Below are positions 25,272 to 32,584 of a stretch of DNA of 64,000 nt, one piece after another. Position 1 is the first letter of the stretch. Each line of letters begins with the position of its first letter. The notes under the pieces were generated by a model. The model saw only the letters and a list, made by a program, of their open reading frames with translations, was not told the DNA's origin and did no database searches. A program made the position numbers and the translations under genes. Source of the DNA: Hamadaea sp013361475 (GTDB taxonomy: Bacteria > Actinomycetota > Actinomycetes > Mycobacteriales > Micromonosporaceae); contig NZ_JBFAHM010000020.1 in assembly GCF_040654195.1 (NCBI RefSeq), positions 27,404-91,403 on the forward strand, in the 5' to 3' direction.

Positions 25272-27724
25272 CGCAGGTTCCGCTGGCGTACGGCCCGGCG
25301 CAGGTCGTCGGTGGAGTCCGCGATCGACCGGGCGAACTGCGTGTTCAGACCGGGCTGGGCGAGCATCCGCTCGGCGGCCTCCACAGTGGAGGTGTACGCC
25401 GCGGTCGCCGGGAAGGCCGCCCCGCCGAGGGTCGCCAGCAGATAGCCGGAACGCCATTCCTGCGACGCGGGCAGCTCGGTGAAGTACCGCTCGACGTACG
25501 CGTCGGTCAGCTCCCAGTGCTCGGCCCGCCAGAAGCCCTGGCCGATCGCCTCGAGCATCCGGTTCGACAGTTCGCGGTCACGGACGATCTGCTCGAACGC
25601 GGCCGCCTTGGCCGCCGCGTCGGGCCGCGCGGCTCGGCAGCGGGCCGCTTCGACCGCGCCCCGCGCGGTCCCGTCGCGGGTCTGCTCGGCGTCCAGCTCC
25701 GCCTCGGTCAGGTCGCCGAGGACGGCCAACCGCAGAAGCAGGGTCCACCGCACCTCGTCGTCGACGGTCAGCCCGGCGGGCAGATCCTGACCGGCCAACC
25801 AGGCGCGTACCGGCTCCGCCGAGGTCATGCCGCTGATCAGAGTGCGGAACGCCGCCAGCTGAAGACTGCCGCCCGGCGTCGCCTGCGCCAGGATGGCCTC
25901 GCAGGCGTCGTCGACGGCGGCCTGCCCGGCCGGTCGCGCGTCGACCGGGAGGAACCGGTTGACGGCGATGCCCCGGGCGAATCCGAGCATGTGCTCCGCC
26001 ACGCCGACGTGCGTCTCGGCCGCCAGCGAGCTGCGGACGAGGTCGAGGAAGGTCATCGCGGGCACCTCCCCGTCCCGGACGGCGTCCCAGACCGCGCCCC
26101 AGACGACCGCCCGATCCAGTGGCGACTCCAGCCGCCCGAGCAGCCGGGCCAGGTCGGTGTCCGGGGTGAACCGGATCTTGGCGAAGCTCAGGTCACCGTT
26201 GTTGAGCAGCACGTCTTCCATCTCGACGCCGGCCAACTCACCGACTGCCGTCAGCGGGCCGTCCACATCGGTCTCGATCCGCTGCCGGACGCCGTCGGCG
26301 GAAGTCCAGCTGATGCCGATCCGATGCGGCCGCAGCGTCGGGTACGCCGCCGGAGCGGTCTGCTCGACGGCGAAACCGTCCGCGGTGCGTACCGGGTGCA
26401 ACGTGTTGACCTGCGGCGACCGGAGCCACTTGTCGGCCCAGGCGGACAGGTCGCGGCCGGACGCCGCCGACAGCGACGCGAGCAGGTCGTCCAGGGTGGC
26501 ATTGCCCCAGGCGTGCTTGTCGAAATGCGCCCGCAGCCCGGCGAAGAAGGCGTCGTCGCCCAGCCACGCCACCAGCTGCCGGAGCGTGGCGCAGCCCTTG
26601 GCGTACGAGATGCCGTCGAAGTTGGCGAACGCGGACTCGGTGTCGGCGACGAACACCGGGGCGACGGGGTGGGTGGACGGCCGCTGATCGGCGCCGTAGC
26701 CCCAGATCTTGCGCTCGCTGGCGAAGTCGGCCCAGGCGTCGGTGAACCGGGTGGCCTCGGCGGTGACCCGATAGCCCATGTAGGTCGCGAACGACTCGTT
26801 CAGCCAGATGTCGTCCCACCAGCGCATCGTCACGAGGTCGCCGAACCACATGTGCGCCATCTCGTGCGCGACGATCGACGCGCGCCGGGATCGCTCGGTG
26901 TCGGTGACCGGGCCGCGGTAGATGTACTCGTCCCGGAAGACGACCAGGCCCGGGAACTCCATCGCGCCCCAGGTGAACTCGGGGACGAACGCCTGCTCGT
27001 ACTTGCCGAAGGGCAGGCGGATGCCGAACAGCTCGTGATAGCGGTCGAGGCACTGCTTGGTCAGCTCGAACAACTCCGGCGCGTTCTCGGCCAGCGCCTC
27101 CGTGTACGACTTACGGGCGTACAGGGCGAGCGGGATGCCGTCGTGCTCGTCGCGGATCTCCGCGTACGGGCCGCCGATGATGGTGATCAGGTAAGTGGCG
27201 ACCGGCTTGGTCTCCGCGAACTCCCAGCGGCCCGGCTCGGTCTGCGTACCCGCGGCGTTCGAGCGCACGATCCACGACGGATCTGCGGTCACCCGGATCG
27301 TGATGGGCGCCTTCAGATCGGGCTGGTCGAAACAGGCCATGAACAGCGGCGCCTCGGCGATCGAGGGCTGCGCGTAGACGTACGCCTCGCCGTCGGCCGG
27401 GTCGACGAAGCGGTGCAACCCCTCACCGACATGCGAATAGGCGTACTCGGCGACGACGACGACCTCGTTGCGGCCGGCCAGCCCGGTCAACGGCAGCCGG
27501 CCCTCGGCGAACCCGGCGATCTCCCGGCCGTTGAGGGTGGCGCTGATCAGCCGCGTCGGCCTCAGTTCGAGGAAGGTCTCCGCGCCCGGCTCGTCGGCCC
27601 CGAACCGCACGACGGTGGTCGTCCGGAAGGACTCGCTGCTCGTCAGGTCGAAGTCGAGTTCGTACCGCAGGTCGCGAACGACGCCGACGCGCGTCTTCGC
27701 CTCGTCGAAGGTCAGGCTGGCCAT
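25268..27724 (-). CDS. pepN: M1-family aminopeptidase N
   Basis: 818 residues, zinc exopeptidase that removes N-terminal residues. Zinc site HEMAHMWFGDLV with the third ligand Glu in WLNESFATYM, 18 residues later. The exopeptidase motif usually written GAMEN reads WGAMEFPGL here (Asn to Phe). N-terminal beta saddle (residues 1-200), catalytic domain to about 450, then the C-terminal ERAP1-like helical region (RTLISGMTSAEPVRAWLAG, YVERYFTELP). No signal peptide, so cytoplasmic. Codon 1 reads ATG (MASLTFDEAK). Downstream coupling to nadD is unusual and may be a local feature. Confidence 0.93.
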   Translation of the reverse strand: MASLTFDEAKTRVGVVRDLRYELDFDLTSSESFRTTTVVRFGADEPGAETFLELRPTRLISATLNGREIAGFAEGRLPLTGLAGRNEVVVVAEYAYSHVGEGLHRFVDPADGEAYVYAQPSIAEAPLFMACFDQPDLKAPITIRVTADPSWIVRSNAAGTQTEPGRWEFAETKPVATYLITIIGGPYAEIRDEHDGIPLALYARKSYTEALAENAPELFELTKQCLDRYHELFGIRLPFGKYEQAFVPEFTWGAMEFPGLVVFRDEYIYRGPVTDTERSRRASIVAHEMAHMWFGDLVTMRWWDDIWLNESFATYMGYRVTAEATRFTDAWADFASERKIWGYGADQRPSTHPVAPVFVADTESAFANFDGISYAKGCATLRQLVAWLGDDAFFAGLRAHFDKHAWGNATLDDLLASLSAASGRDLSAWADKWLRSPQVNTLHPVRTADGFAVEQTAPAAYPTLRPHRIGISWTSADGVRQRIETDVDGPLTAVGELAGVEMEDVLLNNGDLSFAKIRFTPDTDLARLLGRLESPLDRAVVWGAVWDAVRDGEVPAMTFLDLVRSSLAAETHVGVAEHMLGFARGIAVNRFLPVDARPAGQAAVDDACEAILAQATPGGSLQLAAFRTLISGMTSAEPVRAWLAGQDLPAGLTVDDEVRWTLLLRLAVLGDLTEAELDAEQTRDGTARGAVEAARCRAARPDAAAKAAAFEQIVRDRELSNRMLEAIGQGFWRAEHWELTDAYVERYFTELPASQEWRSGYLLATLGGAAFPATAAYTSTVEAAERMLAQPGLNTQFARSIADSTDDLRRAVRQRNLR

Positions 27725-27773
27725 CCCCCCATCATGCCCGCACCGGCGGCCGGTCGAAGGCGAGGGGTGATCT

Positions 27774-28208
27774 TCAGGGCAGCTTCTTCTCGAAGCACAC
27801 CGACAACGGGTTGCCCACGTACTCCCCGAACGGCGGAATCCGCTGGTAGCCGGACGCTTCGTAGAGCGCGATCGCCTCCGGTTGGCGTACCCCGGTCTCC
27901 AAGATCACGGTGTCGTGGCCGTCCGCCTCCGCGCGGCGCTCAAGCCCCGCGAGGATCCGTCGCCCCACGCCCGCACGCCGGCTCGCGGGCCGCACCCACA
28001 TGCGGGTCAGCTCCGCCACTCCCGGCGCGACGGTCGCCACAGCGCCGCAGCCCACCGGCTCGCTCATCTGGTACGCGACCACGAAGCGCGCCAACGGGTC
28101 GACGGGGCGGATGCGCTCATCCGGATACCGCGAGAGCAGCTCCTTCTCGGCCGCGAGGACGAGCAGGGTGACGTCAGGATGCGTGACTTCACGGTTCTGG
28201 ATCAACAC
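27774..28208 (-). CDS. GNAT-family N-acetyltransferase
   Basis: 144 residues. GNAT fold with the acetyl-CoA pyrophosphate loop RPASRRAGVGRRILAGLE (R-x-x-G-x-G/A) and C-terminal strand AIALYEASGYQRIPPFGEY. The YxSxGFxxxxPFGEY-like ending resembles acetyltransferases of small amines. Substrate not known. It lies between obgE and pepN, all on the minus strand, and may be expressed independently. Confidence 0.88.
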   Translation of the reverse strand: MLIQNREVTHPDVTLLVLAAEKELLSRYPDERIRPVDPLARFVVAYQMSEPVGCGAVATVAPGVAELTRMWVRPASRRAGVGRRILAGLERRAEADGHDTVILETGVRQPEAIALYEASGYQRIPPFGEYVGNPLSVCFEKKLP

Positions 28209-28271
28209 TCGCGAGACGCTAGCCAGGGCACGTTTCCGGGCTGTTTCCGGTTCCGCCCAAACGACTCGTGA

Positions 28272-28283
28272 GAGTGATCACTC
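28272..28283. promoter_or_regulatory. Perfect 12-base palindrome upstream of the GNAT gene
   Basis: GAGTGATCACTC lies 64 bases upstream of the acetyltransferase start and just past the obgE stop. It could be a regulator site, but one copy of 12 bases is weak evidence. Confidence 0.25.
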
Positions 28284-28299
28284 CCCGATCATCCGCCCG

Positions 28300-29754
28300 T
28301 TACCGGCCGCTGTCCTCGTCGTCGGCCCATTCGCCCTCGACCTCCTGGTGGACCCGGCGGGCCTTGCGCGCGGCCAACCGGTCGGAGGCGGAGGTACGCG
28401 GCGTCGTCAGCGCCTCGTCGATGCGGATGTCGGTGCCCCGGTTGCCGGGCACGTACGAGGCACCGGCGTAGACCGTGGGCTGCCAGTCGAACTCGCGCTC
28501 GCCGATGCGGACCGGCGCACCGGGCTCGGCGCCCGCCTTGGCCAGCGCGTCCTCCACGCCCAGCCGGGCGAGCCGGTCGGCCAGGTAGCCGATGGCCTCG
28601 TCGTTGTCGAAATTGGTCTGGCGGACCCAGCGCTCGGGCTTGGTCCCGCGAACCACGTAGGTGCCTTCGTCGTCCTGCTCGATGGTGAACCCGTCGTCGT
28701 CGACCGCCTTCGGCCGGATGACGATGCGCGTCGGCTCCAGCACCGGCTTGGCCGCCCGCGACTCCTCGACGAGTTCGGCCATGGCGTAGCTCAGCTCCTT
28801 GAGCCCTTCCCGGGTCGCGGTGCTGATCTCGAAGACGCGGTAGCCCCGCTCCTCGAGGTCGGGCCGGACGATCTCGGCCAGGTCCCGCCCGTCCGGTACG
28901 TCGATCTTGTTCAGGGCGACCAGGCGCGGCCGGTCCTCCAGCCCCCCGTACGCCGACAACTCGGCCTCGATGGCGTCGATGTCCGCCAGCGGGTCCCGGC
29001 CGGGCTCCAGCGTCGCGGTGTCGACGACGTGCACGAGCACCGACGTACGCTCGATGTGCCGCAGGAACTCCAGACCGAGCCCCTTGCCGGTGGCCGCACC
29101 CGGGATGAGCCCCGGCACGTCGGCGACGGTGAACGTGTGCTCGCCGGCCTGGACGACGCCCAGGTTCGGCACGAGGGTCGTGAACGGGTAGTCGGCGATC
29201 TTCGGCTTGGCCGCCGAGATGACCGAGATAAGCGAGGACTTGCCCGCGCTCGGGAAGCCGACCAGGCCGACGTCGGCGACGCTCTTGAGCTCCAGGACCG
29301 CGTCGAGGCGGTCGCCGGGCTCGCCGAGTTCGGCGAAGCCGGGCGCCTTACGCCGGGAGCTGGCCAGCGCGGCGTTGCCTCGCCCGCCCCGGCCGCCCCG
29401 GGCCAGCTCGAAGGTGGTGCCCACGCCGACCAAGTCGGCCAGCACCTCACCGGACTGGCTCAGCACGACGGTGCCGTTGGGCACCTTGAGCACCAGGTCC
29501 TCGCCGTTCGCGCCGTCCCGGTTGCCGCCGGCGCCGCCCTTGCCGTTCTGCGCCTTGATCCGCGGCTTGAAGTGGAAGTCGAGCAGCGTGTGCGCGCCCG
29601 GGTCGACGGTCAGGAAGACGCTGCCGCCATGGCCGCCGTTACCACCGTCCGGCCCGCCGAAGGGCTTGAACTTCTCCCGGAGGATCGACACGCAGCCGTG
29701 CCCACCGTCCCCGGCCTGCAGGTGCAGCACCACTCGGTCGACAAAGGTTGCCAC
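28300..29754 (-). CDS. obgE: GTPase ObgE/CgtA
   Basis: 484 residues, ribosome-associated GTPase in late 50S assembly and stress. The N-terminal glycine-rich Obg fold (residues 1-155: GDGGHGCVSILREKFKP, GGNGGHGGSVFL), the G domain with G1 GFPSAGKSSLISVIS, G2 PFTTLVP, G3 DVPGLIPGAA and G4 NKIDV, and a C-terminal OCT domain (FTIEQDDEGTYVVRGTKPER). The GTG start at 29754 is the family's first conserved residue. It follows rpmA in the standard rplU-rpmA-obgE order. Confidence 0.97.
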   Translation of the reverse strand: MATFVDRVVLHLQAGDGGHGCVSILREKFKPFGGPDGGNGGHGGSVFLTVDPGAHTLLDFHFKPRIKAQNGKGGAGGNRDGANGEDLVLKVPNGTVVLSQSGEVLADLVGVGTTFELARGGRGGRGNAALASSRRKAPGFAELGEPGDRLDAVLELKSVADVGLVGFPSAGKSSLISVISAAKPKIADYPFTTLVPNLGVVQAGEHTFTVADVPGLIPGAATGKGLGLEFLRHIERTSVLVHVVDTATLEPGRDPLADIDAIEAELSAYGGLEDRPRLVALNKIDVPDGRDLAEIVRPDLEERGYRVFEISTATREGLKELSYAMAELVEESRAAKPVLEPTRIVIRPKAVDDDGFTIEQDDEGTYVVRGTKPERWVRQTNFDNDEAIGYLADRLARLGVEDALAKAGAEPGAPVRIGEREFDWQPTVYAGASYVPGNRGTDIRIDEALTTPRTSASDRLAARKARRVHQEVEGEWADDEDSGR

Positions 29755-29776
29755 GGTTCAATCCTCTCAAAACAGT

Positions 29777-29811
29777 GAGCGGGTGGAGCGCGTCTCGCGC
29801 CCCACCCGCTC
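29777..29811. terminator. Hairpin after rpmA
   Basis: GAGCGGGTGG and CCACCCGCTC (10 bp) plus an inner GCGCG/CGCGC stem form a long GC-rich hairpin between rpmA and obgE. Possible terminator or processing site separating ribosomal-protein mRNA from obgE. Confidence 0.6.
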
Positions 29812-29835
29812 CTCGCTTTCGTGTGCGGCGAAGCC

Positions 29836-30093
29836 TCAGGCCTCGACCGGCACGATCGACACGGTCTTGCGGCCGCGCTTGGTGCCGAAGAGCACCGAGC
29901 CGTCGGCGAGCGCGAACAGCGTGTCGTCGCCACCACGGCCGACCAGGTCGCCCGGGTGGAACTTGGTGCCCCGCTGGCGGATGAGGATCTCGCCGGCGCT
30001 GACGACCTGACCGCCGAACCGCTTCACGCCGAGGCGCTGCGAGTTGGAGTCACGACCGTTACGGGAGCTGGACGCACCCTTTTTGTGTGCCAT
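29836..30093 (-). CDS. rpmA: 50S ribosomal protein L27
   Basis: 85 residues. MAHKKGASSSRNGRDSNSQR at the start and RLGVKRFGGQVVSAGEILIR are the conserved L27 sequence. The N-terminus reaches the peptidyl-transferase centre. No firmicute-type N-terminal extension that needs cleavage. Ten bases downstream of rplU, co-transcribed. Confidence 0.98.
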   Translation of the reverse strand: MAHKKGASSSRNGRDSNSQRLGVKRFGGQVVSAGEILIRQRGTKFHPGDLVGRGGDDTLFALADGSVLFGTKRGRKTVSIVPVEA

Positions 30094-30103
30094 TTCGGAA
30101 CGC

Positions 30104-30418
30104 CTACTTCCCGGTGGAGATGCCGGTCACCTTGACCTGGGTCAGCGGCTGGCGGTGACCCTGGCGCTTGTGGTAGCCGGTCTTGTTCTTGAACTTGTGG
30201 ATCCGGATCTTCGGGCCCTTGGTGTGGGCCACGACCTCACCGGAGACCGAAACCTTGGCAAGCTTGGCCGCGTCGGTCACGAGGTCGGCGCCGTCGACGA
30301 CGAGAACGGCCTTGAGGGCAACCTCGTCACCGGGCTGGCCGGCCAGCTTCTCGACCTCGATCACGTCGCCCTCGGCGACCTTGTACTGCTTGCCGCCGGT
30401 CTTGACGATCGCGTACAT
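30104..30418 (-). CDS. rplU: 50S ribosomal protein L21
   Basis: 104 residues. MYAIVKTGGKQYKVAEGDVI, KLAGQPGDEVALKAVLVVDG and the C-terminal GYHKRQGHRQPLTQVKVTGI are typical. It has an AAGGGAG Shine-Dalgarno. A 6-bp hairpin (30436-30451) lies in the leader just upstream, but nothing like the L21-binding leader of Firmicutes is convincing. First gene of the rplU-rpmA pair. Confidence 0.98.
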   Translation of the reverse strand: MYAIVKTGGKQYKVAEGDVIEVEKLAGQPGDEVALKAVLVVDGADLVTDAAKLAKVSVSGEVVAHTKGPKIRIHKFKNKTGYHKRQGHRQPLTQVKVTGISTGK

Positions 30419-30703
30419 GGGACGCGGACTCCCTTGCGTAGTGATCTACGCCGATCGCGAACGGCCGGCGCTGTCTGGCGGATGGGTGTGCCTACGGCCG
30501 CTGCCGCCGCGGACTTGCTCACCTGACGGCGGACGAGTCGCGGCTGGCGCGCACGCCAGCACCCGGCACCCGAGTGGGCACCGCAGGAAAGATTACGCCA
30601 TGAGCCGCCCAGACCCCAAACCGGGGAGCCCCGGTCGGGCCGGGCGGTGGCCGGAGTCACCCACTCCCGCCGCAGGCGGCAGAGTGACTCCGGCCACACG
30701 GAC
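30419..30703. other. Intergenic region between rplU and the lipoprotein cluster
   Basis: 285 bases with no gene. It holds the rplU leader (with hairpin 30436-30451) and a terminator-like hairpin near 30649-30695. No tRNA or riboswitch was recognised. Confidence 0.6.
30649..30695. terminator. Terminator-like hairpin after lipoprotein 1
   Basis: GGCCGGAGTCAC (30649-30660) and GTGACTCCGGCC (30684-30695) are perfect 12-base arms with an inner GCCGC/GCGGC stem. It follows the stop of the minus-strand lipoprotein gene. Confidence 0.65.
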
Positions 30704-31210
30704 TCACGAGTCGAGATCAACCCCGGCGGCCTTGCAGAGCGTGGTGGCCTTCTTCGAGCCGTCCTTCTGGTCGATCGCGGCCAGCGACTTCTCGATGTCG
30801 TCCAGGCTGGTCAGCCCGTTGATCGCGGTCTCCATGTCGGCCTCGGTCGCCAGCAGGGCGGCCTTCAGCTCGGGGTCCTCCGCCGTGGCGGCGGTGTCCT
30901 TGACCTGCGCGACCCAGTCCACGAGGACCTTCTTGACCGCGACGACGGTCGCCGCCGTGATCTCCGCCTGGGTCTTCTTGCCCTTGATCGCCTCGGTGAC
31001 GGCGGTCTGGAGGGTGGTGTCGGACGGCATGGTGCTGAGCTTGGTCTTCAGCTCGGTGCACACCGTCTTGGTGTTCGCGGTGTAGTCCGGCTTGGCGCTG
31101 GTGGCCGCCGTCGACGGGCTGCCGGAGGTGGTGGTGTCGGTGGAGGAACCACAAGCCGCCGCGGTGAGCAGGGCAGCGCCCAGCGCGGTCAGGGCGAGTG
31201 CACGTCGCAT
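30704..31210 (-). CDS. Small lipoprotein, tandem paralogue 1
   Basis: 168 residues from ATG at 31210. Signal peptide MRRALALTALGAALLTAAAC with lipobox AAAC (acylated Cys near residue 20), then a Ser/Thr-rich linker and an all-helical domain. Two Cys remain after the lipobox (VCTELKTKL near the start and LCKAAGVDL near the end) and recur at matching positions in the two paralogues, so a disulfide is likely. Start chosen to match the paralogue at 31840 (MRRVLVL). Function unknown; surface-exposed on the membrane. Confidence 0.82.
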   Translation of the reverse strand: MRRALALTALGAALLTAAACGSSTDTTTSGSPSTAATSAKPDYTANTKTVCTELKTKLSTMPSDTTLQTAVTEAIKGKKTQAEITAATVVAVKKVLVDWVAQVKDTAATAEDPELKAALLATEADMETAINGLTSLDDIEKSLAAIDQKDGSKKATTLCKAAGVDLDS

Positions 31211-31236
31211 GTCGGGTCGCAATCTTTCTAGGGGTT

Positions 31237-31274
31237 GGATCGACGAACGCTGCTAGGGTCGGATCGACGAACGC
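31237..31274. repeat. 14-bp direct repeat before lipoprotein 1
   Basis: GGATCGACGAACGC occurs at 31237-31250 and 31261-31274, 24 bases apart, just upstream of the first lipoprotein gene. Could be a regulator site or a duplication scar. Confidence 0.4.
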
Positions 31275-31298
31275 CGCCGGGGATGATCCCCGGCGGCG
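31272..31298. terminator. Terminator after lipoprotein 2
   Basis: CGCCGCCGGGGA (31272-31283), loop TGA, TCCCCGGCGGCG (31287-31298): perfect 12-bp hairpin just past the stop of the second lipoprotein gene (31340, minus strand). Confidence 0.7.
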
Positions 31299-31339
31299 CC
31301 GTGACTGTAGCCGACGGCCTGAGCCGGCCGAAGAGCCCC

Positions 31340-31840
31340 CTACTCGAAGTTCTTGAGGGTGACGCCCGCGTCGGTGCAGATCTTCTTGACGTTGTTCGAC
31401 GCGGTGTCGAGGTCGGCCGCGACCGACTCGATCTCGGCCGGCGACGAGAGGTTGGCGACCTTGTCGTACTTGGCTCCGAGGTCGGTCAGCGCCTGCTTCA
31501 GGTCCGGCGCGGCGGCCTTGTCGGCCTCCGCCTTGATGGTGGCCGCGGCCGCGGCGAGCAACGGCTTGACCGTCGCCCACGCCTTCGCGGCGGTGGCGGC
31601 GTCGCCCGTGGAGACCGCCGCGACGGCCTTCGCGAGGTCGGCCTTGGCGGTCGCGTCGAGGCTGCCGTACAGGGTGTCGATGGCGGTGCAGGCGGAGGTG
31701 GTGTTCGCCTTCACGTCCACGCTCGCGGCTGTCGTCGGGGCGGACGACGGGCCGGCCGTGGTCGCGTCGTCGGAGGAGCCGCAGGCGGCCGAGGCGAGCA
31801 GGGCGCCGGTGAGGGCGGCCAGCACGAGTACACGTCGCAT
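31340..31840 (-). CDS. Small lipoprotein, tandem paralogue 2
   Basis: 166 residues. MRRVLVLAALTGALLASAAC with lipobox SAAC, then SSDDATTAGPSSAPTTAAS linker and a helical domain rich in Ala/Lys/Asp (ATAKADLAKAVAAVSTGDAA). Conserved Cys pair in SACTAIDTLYG and KKICTDAGV. Close in length, layout and charge to the neighbours; the three genes are a tandem gene family. Function unknown. Confidence 0.85.
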   Translation of the reverse strand: MRRVLVLAALTGALLASAACGSSDDATTAGPSSAPTTAASVDVKANTTSACTAIDTLYGSLDATAKADLAKAVAAVSTGDAATAAKAWATVKPLLAAAAATIKAEADKAAAPDLKQALTDLGAKYDKVANLSSPAEIESVAADLDTASNNVKKICTDAGVTLKNFE

Positions 31841-31958
31841 GTCGCTGTCTCAATCTCGTGAGGGTGGCTGGCGCCGCCCCCTCCCCGGGAGGCGGCACTG
31901 CGGCGCACTTTAAGCGATCTCCCAAACTGCTTCAAACCGAGTGCAACCGAGCGAAGGC

Positions 31959-32501
31959 TCACCTGGTCCAGTAGACCGTGCAGGTCTGCTGGATGGTCTG
32001 CCCGGCCTGGGTGACGTCCGGGCTGGTCAGCAACGATCCGGCGGTCTGGAGGTCGGCCGGCTTGGTGATCTGGGCGGCGGCCCGGTCGAACGCGTCGGCC
32101 TCGGCGGTCAGCGCCGACTTCAGCTTCTGGTCGAGCGCGAGGGACGCCTGCCCACGCAGCCCGGCCGCCCACTGGCCGAGCAAGGCCTTGATGTCCTGAA
32201 CGGCCGCGTCGGCGGCCGCCCCGCCGTTCTGGGCCGCGGCCACGGCGTCGGCGAGCTTTCGGGTGAACTGGGCGGCCCCGTCGGCGGCCACCGACCGGAT
32301 CTGCTCGCAGACGGCGCGAGTGTTTCCGGCCAGGTCGGTCGGGGCGGCACTGACAGTGGCACTCGGGGACACGCCGGCCCCGGCGGTCGCGCTGGCGCTC
32401 CCGCCGGACGACGGCGTACCGGTGCCGGAGCAGGCGGTCGCGGCCGCGAGAACCCCGGCGAAAAGCAAGGTGAATCGCAGGGCGGAAGGGGTGTGTCGCA
32501 T
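31959..32501 (-). CDS. Small lipoprotein, tandem paralogue 3
   Basis: 180 residues. MRHTPSALRFTLLFAGVLAA then ATAC, with the acylated Cys near residue 24. Linker GTGTPSSGGSASATAGAGVS, then a helical domain with the same Cys pair (AVCEQIRSVA and QTCTVYWTR). The first gene of the tandem set in transcription order and the one most diverged. It lies downstream of RNase E/G but after a strong terminator, so it has its own promoter. Confidence 0.85.
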   Translation of the reverse strand: MRHTPSALRFTLLFAGVLAAATACSGTGTPSSGGSASATAGAGVSPSATVSAAPTDLAGNTRAVCEQIRSVAADGAAQFTRKLADAVAAAQNGGAAADAAVQDIKALLGQWAAGLRGQASLALDQKLKSALTAEADAFDRAAAQITKPADLQTAGSLLTSPDVTQAGQTIQQTCTVYWTR

Positions 32502-32538
32502 GAGGACTTCGTTACCCGGTCACTCGCCCGGCAAACAC

Positions 32539-32572
32539 CGCAGCGGTTGATCGTTGTCGATCAACCGCTGCG
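32539..32572. terminator. Terminator of rne
   Basis: Perfect 15-bp arms (32539-32553; 32558-32572) with a TTGT loop, 12 bases past the rne stop. One of the most stable hairpins in the window. Confidence 0.75.
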
Positions 32573-32584
32573 ATGGCGTGTTCC

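Noticed and set aside
25517..28171. Plus-strand open frame of 884 codons opposite the aminopeptidase
   Set aside because: Composition and position mirror the real gene; no start signal or family feature.
30419..30703. Autoregulatory L21 leader RNA
   Set aside because: Only a 6-bp hairpin is seen near the start; nothing like the known L21 leader structure could be supported.
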